NCBI RefSeq assembly: GCF_027744825.2
Contig: NC_071334.1
Span: forward strand, 7,820,437 to 7,884,436
DNA length: 64,000 nt
From: Synchiropus splendidus
Lineage: Eukaryota > Chordata > Actinopteri > Syngnathiformes > Callionymidae
Reading direction: 5' to 3'
Below the pieces are notes generated by a model. That model was given only the letters and a program-made list of their open reading frames with translations, made no database searches and had not been told where the DNA came from. Shown piece after piece: positions 36,120 through 49,425 of this stretch. How positions within the stretch are numbered: the first letter of the stretch is position 1; every line of letters begins with the position of its first letter. Position numbers and translations under genes: made by a program.

Positions 36120-36142
36120 GTGTCGGCTTGTACAGTCTTCAT
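36116..36142 (-). promoter_or_regulatory. Eight-codon upstream ORF overlapping the ADGRG1-like start codon
   Basis: Ten nucleotides after the acceptor CTCTTGCAG an ATG opens MKTVQADT and stops at TGA (36,118-36,116). Its TGA overlaps the main ATG (36,119-36,117) as ATGA. Such overlap is compatible with termination-reinitiation and could limit receptor translation; that role is inference. Confidence 0.6.
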
Positions 36143-39100
36143 TGTTGTCACCTGCAAGAGAAAAGCACCAAGTGATGTTTCCACTGAGCAAGCGGAAGAA
36201 AGCCTATTGGCACCTCAATAAATAGTCACTGGGCGAGGTTCACACATCAGCCACAACAACCATATAAGCGGTTAGAATAATAAACCATTGCGCTGACATT
36301 CTTCACTTGCACACTCACATCCTATACAAAACAAAAAAAGGCCTTATCTGGATGTCAAACAGACCTCACAACATTATTTTAATGATACTATTCATATACA
36401 GACGCCTGTGTCCCTATCTGCTTATCAAGATATACAAATGTGCTGGGACTTAAAATACACTTAGAGACTGTTCTGGGCTCTTATCAATGGAAACACTCTT
36501 CCACTTCAACGTCAAGCGCAGTTGGTCGACCTGCTCGAAGGAAGTGGACACTGCAGCGCGCAGAGTTCTTTAGAAACGTCTGAAAAGTCATGAGAAATTT
36601 CACCGACACAAACCACTTCACTCTTTGCTTGTTCTCTCCTGTCAGCAGAAACAATGTCAGACACTGGCTTCAGCATTTTAACCTTAGTCCTTCGCCACAT
36701 GAAAGAGGAAACGCCAAGAATTTAATCACGCACCGGAGACAGTGGGCTCTGTTCAGAACAGGCCCAGTGAGACGAAAGAACGAGCAGATGAGAAGCTATT
36801 TATGAAAGCGAAACGCACACCTGATATTTAAGATGAGACCTGAGGCCCGACACAGAGGCAGTGACTTCTGTGTCATTACTTTTCTTGGAGCAATATTATA
36901 CAGTTATAACAACACATTTCCTCCTGCCCTTATCGAGGGATTTGCAGTGTCTGAACGTAGGTCATAAAACATGAGTAAATCAATACACACTTTCAAGTGG
37001 CTACACCAGTACAACCTGAATGGGAGAGTATAAGTATTAGTTCAGAAAAGTGAATATTCAGTTTCACCATATTCAACACTACCTACAATTAGACTGCACT
37101 CACCAAAGCAAAGGGTGATCTATCAAACTTTACACGTAAGATGGCCTGAAGACAAGGTTACTGCGAGAGAATACATACATTGTCCTCTCAAAGTCACATA
37201 TCCTGATGTGAAGAATTTAACTTCATGTCCACAATGAGGTGCGAGATTCAACCAAAAATTTGAGTTTCCAACTGTTGAGGAAAAAAGAGTAAAGCCAAAT
37301 ATGGGCATTTATGACGTCATCATGGTTGGCCGAGCAAGTCACAAATGATGAGCTATGTTATAAAATATTGACATCACAATGTAAAAATGACAGAACAACG
37401 CAGGCATTTCAATGGAAAATCACAGTATTTCTTCTGATGCTGGAGACCTGCAGCTACAGACAGCAAGCCAGCAATTCATGATTGCAGTAATTCGCCAATA
37501 CTTCTCCATCAAAGAAAATGACAACCGAATTGCATTTCACAACACGTGCTCCCCCAGAGTGGTAAAACAAGACTCTTGCACCAAATTCGAACACTACGAA
37601 GAAGATTACATGAGAAAGCTAACTGGAGCGAACCACAGGTGCAACCAAAGCTGATGGAGTTCATAGTTTTTGGATGAGCAGGCGTGTTCTGTTATGGAAG
37701 ACCGGAGCTATCAGCAGCAAATAGCGAACCTGGACTCCTTCCCTGGACATGTAGTCGATGAAAAAAGGAGCGGTCCGTCGGGTTATAAGGCGACATTCCG
37801 GTATTCAAGAAGCGATGACTGAAGTTTACATTGTGGGGTTGATCTGTTCATTGTTCATTGAAAAGGGAATGAAAAGCTACGCATTTCATATTAAAGACAT
37901 TGCCTTTTGTAACGTTTACTTAACATTTATTCACTCTGCCTCATTATAGATGTGATAATGGAAGGGGTTTTCCAAGAGTCAGTGAGTCTGCCGAGCTTCT
38001 TCAGGACACTTCCTCCTTCAGAACGCCAAAGCTAATATATTTTTTTTTCATCTCTGTTATTTGCCATTGTTGGATGAAAAAGAATGGATAAGCTGTTATA
38101 CACTTTGTGGTTTTTTGACCTACTTGAATTGTCAAAACAAAAGTTAAACACATGTAACTGACATGAGGAAGTCAGTTACATGTGTTGGCTACTGGCGTTC
38201 TTCGGAAAACAGAATCATGACCATTATCAGTAAGCATCGTTGACTGCGGGTCTCTATCGTCGACCAAAAACATGAGTCGTTGCCAATGTGAACACTCAAA
38301 GCGCAGTTTATCCATCAGCAAAATGTTCTCTTACAAAGGCTGAACGATGACAGATAAAACTCTGACGAAACTGTTTAACATTCAGCATCAGTGACTCAGG
38401 CTCGCCTCATCCACACACAGCTCACAACAGCTGCACGACCATAGACACACCATTGATGAGGAGGTCCATGACCGTCACCCCACCCACAGGACACTTGCTG
38501 CGTGTGTGAAAACAGAGGAGCTTCCACTTTCCAGAACAAACTCTCCTTCGCACTACTAACACACAACTGTGTGATGACAATGTTTCTATACATTAGACAA
38601 AGCAATTCTTTAATCATTCATGTGGCACTTCCCCCGATATTTGTTTGGACTGGAGAGATGTAAACCAAAGCCATGGCTCCGCCCGCAGACCCTGTCTATT
38701 GTCACAGCACAGGACCAAGAATTTCCCTTCCCAACCGAGTGTGGGTTTATGAGCTCGAGTGAGTGGGCAGCTCAGAGCACCGGTGCAACAGACAGCATTT
38801 CTCACCTTCTTTACCTTGTGCTGTGTATCGACACTGGCTGATACTTGTGACATTACATTGTAATTTTTTTGTACTGTTATGTGATTCAGACTGACAGTGT
38901 CTTACTCATCGATAACAGGAATGGATCAGTCAAAATAACACTGAAAATGAGAGTGGTCAGAATGTGCGCCACTGTGTGATATTACTTCAATTTTCCATAT
39001 ATATATATAAATGTGCCACTCTTACACCAATGACAAAGGTGTTTCAATACAAGAACAGTGGAGAAAATTATATTAAGTGTATTTTACTGGTAATTATCGA

Positions 39101-39593
39101 GTTATTTCATACTAAAATATGACCTCTATTAGTTTGTTTAAAATTATTGGTTCAGTCAGCAGTATATCATCAAAATATGGAGCCAACATAAAACATGTAG
39201 CCAGAGGAGTTTGCTTAAGCACACATTTCCTCCAAATCCGTCGATAACTTTTCAAGTTATTTTGAACATAGACAAACAAATAATCATGTTATTATGAACT
39301 CTGCGGAGGTTCATTTTATGTAGGAAATTCAAACACAATTCAAGAACCAAGGTTCAAATAACTGACACTTCTGCTGTTAGATCGCCCCAACATTCACTTG
39401 CATATTTGTTAAGAGTTAAGCAAACAGTGTGGTTATCAGTTCCTGAGCTGACAACGACGGCTCTGAGGTTTGACACGTGAACGCAACATCACTGTAAAAG
39501 CCTGCGAAAGCCACGAAGAAGCAGCGATGAGTTTAGTGCGAGGGTGCAAGACGAAGAGGGAGCAATGTTTACAGTGCAAGTTCAGACATAATT

Positions 39594-40260
39594 TTAGTCA
39601 CAAATAATATATAGTAATATAGCTGCTTCACCACTATCCCAGATTTGATTCTTATGATTTGCATTCAAGAATCGCTCAAACAGTTGAACATGAACTGGAA
39701 ATTTAAATTGGAGACCTGATTTGTGGCCAAAGATTTTCTCCAGCACAACAGTCAATTGAAGAACAATCAAATTCAAACAAGGTTCATTTTCATCGCTCTC
39801 TTGTTGCACTGCTTCCAACATTTCTGTCCAGACTTGTCCTACAACAGCTAATCTCACCACAAACGGGAGCCCTGGATAGTTCGCTGGCACCGACTGAAGT
39901 AATTCTTGCAGCATGAAATGACAGTTTAATTTGCGGTTCCAAAGCCCGGACTTCCTCCATTATTTGACAACTGTGACGGTGTTGGTGATTAACATTTCTG
40001 GCCACAACATCCCCATGTCTCAAACATATTCTGACATAGTCCTTCCTAGCGATCAGCCCCCTATGAGACAGAACGATGACAGAGAATGTGCACGGAAGAG
40101 TGATTCCGGACACACAAAAGCGTCTCTTTGTTGCCGTGCCTTCAAGCTGAAGTGACAGGGAGCGTGAATGAGGGTCAAAGATCACCCACTGGTATGGAGA
40201 CTGTTTAAGATTGGAATTTAAAGACTTTTCCACATATATTTTCCCGTTTTTTGGGTTCTC
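39594..40260 (-). pseudogene. Unrecognised coding-like tract with a frameshift
   Basis: Two long overlapping minus-strand frames together look like one protein interrupted once. The upstream frame (from about 40,260 to near 39,918) reads SPYQWVIFDPHSRSLSLQLE ... KDYVRICLRHGDVVARNVNH ... MEEVRALEPQIKLSFH; the downstream frame (39,914-39,597) reads MLQELLQSVPANYPGLPFVV, VVGQVWTEMLEAVQQE and ends ILLYIICD. Composition is protein-like (balanced charges, amphipathic Leu/Val patterns, few low-complexity runs), unlike surrounding frames. I do not recognise the family. It may be a decayed gene, a retrocopy or an internal part of a transposon, or two exons of a live gene with a splice at the frame change. 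No TIR or poly(A) boundary was found. Confidence 0.35.
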
Positions 40261-41334
40261 TTTGACAGGTTTAAAGGTACATAAGGTCCTGGCTTTTGAT
40301 CACTAAGATTCTGGACAGATTCAAAATACATTTCAGAAACACTCACAGAAATATGGAAAACAATGGATCCCCTGTGACGAATGTTAAGTTCAAGTTGAGT
40401 GGGAGACTCAAAGATATAAACGTCTCAAAACTTGTCTTCTAACATGAAGACAGCCAACTAATATTCCAAAATGTTTGCTCGAGATCTTGGTTTCTAGTTC
40501 ACCTCAGGCTGAAGCGGGTCTTACACAAGACTCGGTGCCGACGTCCACTGTAAGGAAATTGGGGGAGCAGGTGGAATGCAGCCCATGTGTCCTTCGGGGA
40601 AATGAATAAATCAATGAGCAACACAGCCAGGAACAAAGACCAGCATATTATGGGCTTTAAATCAGCTGCACCGTGGCCTTAGGTGAGGGTCAGGAGGTTC
40701 AATATGCCATCGGGGGGCTTTCTTTCCCTCATTATGAGATATGAAGTCAGCACAAAGGGGAAGGAATTCCTGTTGTGAGTCACGCCACGGCAACATTTGC
40801 ATTTCTCATGGGGCTTTTCTAATTCTCTCTTTCGGTCTCTTTTGTAATTTCAAACGCTTTCAATTAATGGCAAGGAACAGAATCCTCAGCCAAAAGAGTG
40901 AATTTGTTTTTCTCATGTTTAAACATGTGAGCCACAACATGAATCCAATGTTACAATCTGTGTCTTAGCATTCATTTAATAGCACAATCACCATGTTCTA
41001 CAGTGTCAAACATCTTTCATGTGCTTCAACAATGAACCTTTACTATAAATATCTACTGCTTCAATATACACTATCACTTTCCTCAGTGAGAAATATAGGT
41101 GGAAATACGGTTCAAACTCTGAGCACGCGTGCACCTGTATTAATAACAGCGCCATATGAAAGAACTTTATTAATTTCAGTCAAAAAATAGTTTTAGTACG
41201 AAGGAATGCTGAAAACGTACGATACTCCGCTAATGTGTAGTAGTGGTATTACTACTACCAACAATAGTTCAAAGACACTTTTATCGAAATTTGTTTTATA
41301 AACAGTTTTAAATCCATGAAGGTGGTTGACTTAC

Positions 41335-41480
41335 CTTCAATTGTTTGTCAATGGTTCCAGTTTCATATAAAAAAGACGAGGAAAACACTGGCAGGGTGAA
41401 ATAAAAACTCCTGTAGTTTACAGTACGAGCTACAGAAGAGGCATATGGGTACACCTCGTTTGGGCACTTTACTCCCACCC
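41335..41480 (-). other. Candidate non-coding first exon and promoter of the ADGRG1-like gene
   Basis: On the minus strand AACAATTGAAG|GTAAGTCAACC (donor at 41,334) is a near-consensus splice donor with no coding frame upstream, and the ADGRG1-like start exon begins after an acceptor (CTCTTGCAG, exon from about 36,151). A GC-richer stretch (GCGCGAG, CGCGCCGAACC region, 41.5-41.66 kb) lies upstream and could be the promoter. The link across 5.2 kb is inference. Confidence 0.3.
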
Positions 41481-42359
41481 CATCACAGGCTTACCGCGTT
41501 GTGGTCCAAATGTAGCCGCAAGATAGCATAAATTAAACAAACGAGACGCCACCACGACGCGCCGAACCTGAGACACCGTACAACAAGGCTGTCGGTGTGA
41601 AAAGCGCGAGTCTGACACAGCGCTCACCACTAGTGTCAAAATATCAAAGCAAAGGTTTCCGGTATAATTTTTCAAAGTAAAACACCAGCCTTGACAACTA
41701 ACCGCGATTTAATTCGTTTCTGAATCTTTGGCGAGTATATTTTCGAGGAATATACTTAGAAATCTAGATTATTACTGCAAAAACGAAATAGATTAATTCA
41801 AAAAATGATTGTTGAGCGGGATTGTAATTTTGCGCAAACGTCAATCGCGTGTCTTTGCGGACGGAACTGTCCTAAACAAAATTAGCTTGATGCTTATTAT
41901 ATCCCTTCAGTTTTCACCTGTGCCGGGCTGACTCGAACTGGGTTAACTGTCTGCTTGACGCCACATTTACTATGATTAAATGTTATTAGTTCTATTAGTT
42001 CTATCTACAAATGGCTCTTTATTTGTTTGACAAAGCTGCCGAGGCAAGCACACGTTTTAAGTTGCAAATGTTGACAATTGTGAACAGGCATCGGCAGAAG
42101 ACGCTGTCGGTGGGAAACCTGATCAGTCGCACTCCAGTAAATTTGACGACATTTACTGAAATGGTTTCCGTGAGGAAAAAAGTATCTTGAGTTTGTGGAA
42201 AAAACAAATGCACAGAAATTATGGAATATATGTGGAATAAATGGAATAGATAAAAGAATCTGTTTTCTGGTGTATATCCTCCAAGTAAAGTGTAATTTGT
42301 GAATGAAAACATAAACAAGCACACAATAACTTAATAATAAAATATTAATAATTTTTTTC

Positions 42360-42475
42360 ATCACATCATGTTTGAGAGAAGAGGAAGCAGAGGACAGGGT
42401 TAGATGGGGGAAGATGATCCGCTGTGGCCACCCCTGAAGGGAGAAGCCGAAAGGAAAAGAAGATTTCATAACATC
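42360..42475 (+). mobile_element. Retroposon 3'-tail-like fragment
   Basis: GATGATCCGCTGTGGCCACC followed by CCTGAAGGGAGAAGCCGAAA and GGAAAAGAAG matches the very common fish retroposon tail of the form CTGTGGCGACCCCT..GGGAxxAGCCGAAAG. The body of the element is absent. Confidence 0.5.
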
Positions 42476-45400
42476 ATGAGTGGCTGTAAGTAACAGAAGG
42501 GACACACACCGTTTGTTAGGGATGCGAGTGGAACGCCTGCATGGCATTGGTGTGGCATCACCTCTGTCCGCTGAGCTAAAGAGTAAAATACATTTTTTAT
42601 TATTCCAATATCAACTTAATTTGTCACTGCATTGCAGAGCGAACGACACTATAACTTCATATAAAATGAAAGAAAACAGAGGTCCAAGACCAGGAGAGAT
42701 GACTCTTCAGACATGTGGTGCCCATTGGACAGCTTGTTGCCAATTCATTGCTGACAGATGAACCCACAACAGTTGCAGCTTTGGCAGCAAGCGGGGACCT
42801 TCAGAAACATTGGCAGATGGTCTTCCTGTTACGAGCCAAGTGGAGACATATAATTCAAAGAGAATATTGTGTTGTTGCGAGATGAAACACAATTACCTCT
42901 GTTCAATAAAACCTTCAGTTAAACAACGTCAAAGATGTTTTCAACTCATGCTACCTTTAAAGTGTTTCTTTTTGAAATGGGTTTTCAGTGCTTCGCCACA
43001 AGAAGTAGGTATGCAGAGTCTTTTCACACGTCACCAGACCACAACCTGGTTTTGATAAGACTTTGAACAGTACAGACACACTATTGTCGACAGTTTTAAC
43101 CAACAATGCTTTATCTCCTCGAGTCTGCCCACAGCTGAGGCACTTAGATGAGGACAAGCATATCCAACACTGGGATACTTGTATTGCAGATAAATAAGGA
43201 TGGAAAAAAGAGAAATTTCATACTTTATTCACATTTTTTAACACATGATTCTAACTATAGTCACAATTTCTTCTATGCTTTAATGAGCTATATGCTTGAA
43301 TGACCGCTTGGTGCTTCTCTTTTGCATAATGTGATATTCAAGTAGTGAAACTGGCATCTTGGATTTCCAAACTGATGTCACCAACTGCAAATGAGTTTCG
43401 GTTCACAGATTTAATTTTGCAATTTTATGCGTGGTGTATACGTATTTGTGGCATCTGCTGTGATTATCATTTCACCAAAATTAAACATTAAATTTTGATT
43501 TGAGGCTTTGTCAAATGCGTCCCGAAATTAGAGTTACTGTCAGAAACGGCAAGGAAGTACTGGTGATTTCTTTTTCTCCCAAAAGGTCACATTAGCTCCT
43601 GACAACAACTTGCCAGCAGAACACCTGAATCTCATTACACTTCTGATAACATCCATGGCAAAGAGCCTTGTGTGAGATTATTCTTTTGCTTTACATTTGA
43701 AGAACAGTGTCCGAGACGAGGACATAGTTAGACCAAGTCAAGACCAAGACCAATGAGGGTGACAGAACAAATTGCATACTATCCAATAAAAGTAATTGTG
43801 TTCTTGATTTATTTTGGGGGGAAAAAATCTATTGTTTTTTGTGGGAAGAAATGAATAAGTGTGCTTCTGTATTCATTCTGGTTTCGGTGTCAGTCTCACC
43901 CCCATCATTGGTCTCGGTCTCACGTTCGGTCTTGAGATAGGTGGTCTCTTTTTATCGTAAATGAAAACAAAATTTTTTCTGCCTGTTTTCATGCTTGTTC
44001 TTTCTCCACATTGACAGTGGAGGGTACGACCAGCAGCAGCCAGCAATCACCTTGATTGCCAAGTGTTCTCTTGGAAAGGTGTTTATTTTTACATTCATTT
44101 CCATTTCAGCGTCTTTCTACTGATACTTCCACATTTATTCCTGTTTATTTTTCCATTTTTAATTCCACTATATGTATTTCCCCTTTTATTTATAAATTTA
44201 TTTCATTATTTTGCGTCTCTTAGTATTCCACACTTTATTCTTCTAAAATACTTCAGTGTAAAAATATACTATTTTTTTGATGAACAATACATTCAAGCCT
44301 TTTCTCTGTAATATCCAAAATATAAAGTTGATTGTTGGTGATAATCAGACATACAGACCATCCTCTATCGTAGGATTTTATCAAGGGCAGCTGTTTACAA
44401 AGGAGCGCTGCAAACAAAGGAAGCACTCCAGCCCAGCACCTGGACCCTTTTCAACCGCCAATCTGAGAGTTTGAACGTGTGCGTGTGTTTGTCTAGGCTG
44501 GTTAGAGTGAACATGCAATCTTCTGTGTCCGTGGTTTGACATAACCCAGGACACACTCTCAATAACCCAAATTTCCCGTGTCCTGTCAAAGTGAAAATGA
44601 AACTGAGACTGAAAAAAGCAGAAGAAGCACGTCAAGTGTAAGTAAATGGAAATCTTGAAAGGACCGCAGACATGTTTCCCCAGTTCTCTCGACTGTTTCC
44701 TCACGTCATGTATCCGTGTATAAAAACGAAAGCAGACGGGGGGTGACTATGACTGCAGTTAATGGATGAACTATTAGTATATAAATGTGCGCCATGTTGT
44801 CGTATACTTTTTCCCGGTGACTTATCAGAAGCATCAAACATGGTGAAAACAATATCTGGCTCCTACAGTCAGAGCAGGAAATTAAAATCTGACGTTTGAT
44901 GAAAAAGGAGACAGCATGTAATGGCCATGCTAACCTCCTCTACAGTTCTTGTTAAATCACAGTGTTACACGTGATAAAACCACATGCAAAAAAAAACAAA
45001 ATAAATAAATCGTTCTCACACTCCACTTGTCATGTGACCTCAAGTAGCAAGAGTTCATGGTCTAGGAGTGGTCAAACATCAACACAAATATTCAGCAAAT
45101 CTCATGAAATGAATCACATACAGCAGTTTTCAGCAGTGGGGATTTCCAGTGGAGAATGTTCACTTCCTCCTTCCCACCTCAAGCCGTATGTCAATACCTA
45201 ACCTCTGTCTTGTTGCCATGGAGAGCTGAAGCCACTGGTCTGTATGGCCAGACAATATACTGCCACGTGACTGTATGAACCAGAATTACATTGGTATCAT
45301 GACTCGCCTTATTTCCTCCCTCACATTTTCCCTTCAGTTTTCTTTTATTTCGTCCATGTTGCTTTCACTTTCTTCCCACTTATTGTCACATCTGAGCGAG

Positions 45401-46384
45401 CATCAGACCCAAATGAACCTCTTGAGTGAATGATGTATGTCAACCCTAATTAGATCCATTTTACTTGGACTGTGCGCACGATGGTAGTTCTTTTAGACAG
45501 GGACACAGGGAAGCCACTTTCTAGTTAAAATCACAGACAATTGTATTGGGGTCTCTGGTTTTATGCTCCTCTTTAACACCAACGGCTTTACAACTGCAGT
45601 AAAAGTCACAGGCCAACATTCCCAGTGAAAACAAAGCCGACAAATACACACCTGCTGCTAACTCTCACCCACATCCAACGTGCTTGTTTACATGCCTCTC
45701 TGACTAACTGCAGATATCACGAGCTGCCAATGCTAAACAACCTTTTTTATCAAGCGTCTGCCACGTCGGACAAGTCCAGCCTTCTGATCATACGTTATGG
45801 TTCCAAGGTGCATACAAGAGATGTGTTTATCAAAATGTGCATGACGGTGAAGCATCATCAACTGAACTGGCAACCTTATATTCCACAGGGATATGCTCTG
45901 ACCACCTGCCAACACAAAGGTACAAGGTACTTCTTGCTTGGAATGATGCTCCTCTAGTAAAGAGCATCTCAGTGCTCTGTCTCTTTCGAGCTTGACTCTG
46001 TAGCAAAACGTAGCAATGAGATTTGACCTCTGACCTGACACCCTAACTTTTTGACTAGCGATATCATATGGATTTTACAATTATCCTACATGAGACTTTG
46101 TTCCGGCTGTACTGTGCTGTGATGCTAGTCATTGGCTTTTACAGAATCATTAAAGAGTAATAGCAATTCTTTGTACATTGCAGGTCACGCCATGATATAT
46201 TTATCTTGTATTCATTCATCTCAGAGGAAAGTTTTAGTTTGGATTTTTGCTTCTCGCCATTCAGATTCCAAACAATATTTATTTTTTATTTTATTATTAT
46301 AATATTTATATTTTAGTAGCCTGTGGTGGTCAATGCTGCATTCTAATGGGGTGAATGTTTAAATCCAGCTTCAGACACATATAT

Positions 46385-46835
46385 TTAAATCCTTGTCATG
46401 ACTATTGGAAGTTTCTCATTGACAGAAGCCTCTCTCCCTAAACCTAACCACAAATGGTTAACCTTAACCAGGACTCTTAACCAAATTGAAACCCACTTAA
46501 AATGACCCAGTTATTTTGAAGTTTTAACCCTCGCATTCAGAGTTAAACATGTTCTGACTGACAAAATAGTCCTAACTCAGCCAAATTTTCCCAGAATTGG
46601 TCCTCACAAGAATATATGATATCGTTATGGGGACATTGTGAGGTTTCTCATTGCCATCACCCTTTCCCCAGCCTCTCATCCTAAACCTAACCATCCGAAA
46701 CAAATGGCTAGCCGTAACCCGGGCTCTGAACCAAACTGGAACCCAGTAATAATGACCCAGTTATTTTGAAGTCTTCATCTTCAAACTGAGTGTTTTGTCA
46801 AGGTCCCCACAAGGCAGGATTAACCAGTACACACA
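46385..46835 (-). repeat. GTGGGGACC-family repeat, inverted, two units
   Basis: GACAGAAGCCTCTCTCCCTA, AACCTAACCACAAATGGTTA and TGACCCAGTTATTTTGAAGT recur as CCTTTCCCCAGCCTCTCATC, AACCTAACCATCCGAAACAA and TGACCCAGTTATTTTGAAGT about 240 bp later. The array ends AAGGTCCCCACAAGGCAGG. Confidence 0.7.
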
Positions 46836-47960
46836 CATTAAACAACATGACCAAGAGAGACGGACAAAGACAGCCGTCATGCATTATTAAAAGCTTGTTA
46901 AGCGGACATCACACACACAAGCATAAAACACACACGATGGAGTCCTGAGCTTCATCACCATGGTAACCGACGGATGACCTGCTGCTGATCTAGTGGGGGT
47001 TTACAAGAGGTCATTGGGATGAAGTAAAAAAAAACAAACATTACAATAACTAATTTTTTTATTCGATGCCACTTAGTTCAGATACTTTACCATAACGTCA
47101 CAGAACATCACGTCACAAGTATTCATCATGTTTTATTGTTTTCTCAGATTATTTTGTGCCTTAAACACATTTCTCCTCATTAATTTGATGTTTTGTTTAC
47201 AACCTCCTCCTGAATATATTTTTTGTTGTTGTCCATTATTAACAATTATTATGTGTAATCGTGTTTTGAAATATATTTATAATGAAGGCATGATGCAAGA
47301 AAATAATATTTTACTTCAGAATAAAGGCAATCTAATCTAATCTATATCCTGCGTCCAGCCAGTCTTTAGTCAGACTGATATATTTTTCTTCATTGAGATT
47401 TTTAATGGGATTTATTTTTTTAATACACATTGCAACAATTGCTCCAATTTTATTTTATCTATTATATAACAGTTTAAAATATAAAGTCATGACAATTTAT
47501 ACTGGATAAACCTCATGTAAAAAAAATAAACGTAGAGCATTATTTTTCTTTGATTTCGATACAGTCAGTCAGTCATGTGGCGTCCAGGAAAATGAATTGG
47601 TCGGCACTGGACAGAGACAGTGTGGATGATGGTGGGGGGTGGGAAAGAGAAGGAACCTACCACATCTGGCTGATTGATTATTCTCTCCTCCATTTAAACA
47701 CGTGGCCAACGTTATTATCACACAGATCAATTGATTTAGAGCAAATGAATTGTCCCTCCGCTGTTCCCATGACTGTAGACGCGATCATTCACAGCGCTGC
47801 AGGCACCGACACGCCCGGATGTCTGGTTGGCTCAGGTGGAATTATGTGTTGTCTTGTGGATTGAGATTAAAGACCTCACCACCATTCCAGACCCACTTAC
47901 TCACTCTTCCTGAACACTTTCTTATCACAAACATCTGTCTCGTGTCTCAACCACAGAATG

Positions 47961-47990
47961 GTGAGTGTGTGTGTGTGTGTGTGTGTTTGT
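47961..47990. repeat. Short (GT)n microsatellite
   Basis: GTGAG followed by about 11 GT dinucleotides and TTTGTGG. Confidence 0.9.
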
Positions 47991-48261
47991 GGTGGGTGGA
48001 AGTGTAATTGTGACACCTTGGGTGTCACTAATAACCTGATGAGAGTTTAAAGAAGGTAAAAGTACAAGTCTGCCTTGCATTGCTGTATTCCAATATTGCA
48101 GTCAAACCAAATTTTAATACTGTATAAAAGCATCATGTTGTCCGTGCTTTATGACCCTGCAATGCAAAATATTGATTGGACAAGAAAATAATCATGTCTG
48201 TGTATTGAAAATGCTCAAACAGTGTATGTTTTTGTGGGGTAGCTCAGATCCTTCTGTACTT

Positions 48262-48475
48262 GTGATGGTCGATGAGGATTCCTGAAACAGTGTCCGGATT
48301 TTCAGAGGCCACCAGGTGGCGCTGTGTGCTGCAAAATGGTTGGACTAGAACAACGAATGCGATGAAACCTCACATCATTTCTAAACCAAGAGCACCATCT
48401 AGTGGCTTCTGAAAATGAGCACACTGTTTCATCAACCTTGCAATACTGTTTCATACCTCAGCTACCCATTAATCA
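48262..48475. mobile_element. Palindromic CTCF-motif MITE, intergenic copy with the best CTCF core
   Basis: The left arm contains GGCCACCAGGTGGCGCTGTG (48,307-48,326), a close match to the CTCF core; the right arm has the inverted AGCACCATCTAGTGGCTTCT. Ends are CTGAAACAGTGTCCGGATTT and CAATACTGTTTCATACCTC. It is about 0.6 kb beyond the syap1 polyadenylation signal. Confidence 0.8.
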
Positions 48476-49089
48476 GAAACCTAGTCTTGATGTCCCAGCT
48501 CTAATTTTAATTGCTCTGCTGTCATGAGTGAAACTTATTGCATGAAGTTTGCCTTTGTTGTTTATAGAGAATACATTTTATTATGCATGTCCTTTAGCAT
48601 TCAGTGTTTTAACTTGATGAAAATGTCTTTATAATTCTTAAAAAAAGTTTGCAGTTATTATAATACGTGTCTATTTGTCCTATTAAAATAGTACAATGTG
48701 TTTTTTTCTTTATTGTTGGACCAGGAAAAAAATGTTGATTTAAATGCATGTTTCTCACTTAAAAAGAGTACATTCGCACTCACCTTAAGGCACAAATGTC
48801 TGTCCTATTGACAGTTTCTTGAACCTCAACTAACGTTCTAGTGGAAACTATTCTAAGGTTAATAAACACAAGCAATCTGAAATGCAAAATGATGACAGTA
48901 TTATTGGTCAGAATCTATACAATTACAAATGTATTTGCAACAAAGTTGATGTTTTATTATTGTAACTGGAATATAGCCATTTAACTCAGCAACCTGTCAT
49001 AAAATGATAGCAAACAATGCTAAACTGAAATGCCTCATCTACTGTCCGCTCCAACAAAAGTCCACAACCACAGTGACATGTGTAGTGAT

Positions 49090-49095
49090 TTTATT
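49090..49095 (-). terminator. syap1: syap1 polyadenylation signal
   Basis: TTTATT on the plus strand (AATAAA on the minus) about 330 nt after the syap1 stop codon. Confidence 0.6.
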
Positions 49096-49425
49096 TACAT
49101 GAATGCAAATTTTACATTAAACTCTACTCGATTAGAATCAATATTTCACTGTACATCTCACCAGAAAAGGAAACAGATGTGAGTGGACAGAAGTGCGTTA
49201 CAAAAGTAAAACGTGGACTGGAGCACCCTCTGTGGCTCACTTGAAGTATGGCTGAATGACGAAAGAAAAAACTGAAACCTGGATAAGGATGTTTCCATAT
49301 AGATTGTTGTTTCACCAACGCTTTATATTCCTTTAGATTACACATTCTCTACTCTGCAGTCGAAGCTATATTTTCTCTCCTCCACCATTAACTCAAAGCA
49401 TCTTCATGTGCGAGAGGCTGACAGT

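Larger units (their letters stand above)
36160..49085. other. Gene-poor intergenic region
   Basis: Apart from a candidate 5' exon at 41.34 kb, an unexplained coding-like tract at 39.6-40.25 kb and the repeats listed, I see no gene here. Open frames (for example 37,412-37,654 plus strand, 80 codons) have no recognisable motif, no clear splice context and ordinary AT-rich composition. Confidence 0.55.

Noticed and set aside
37412..37654. 80-codon plus-strand frame as a gene
   Set aside because: No homology recognised, no splice or promoter context, and ordinary composition.
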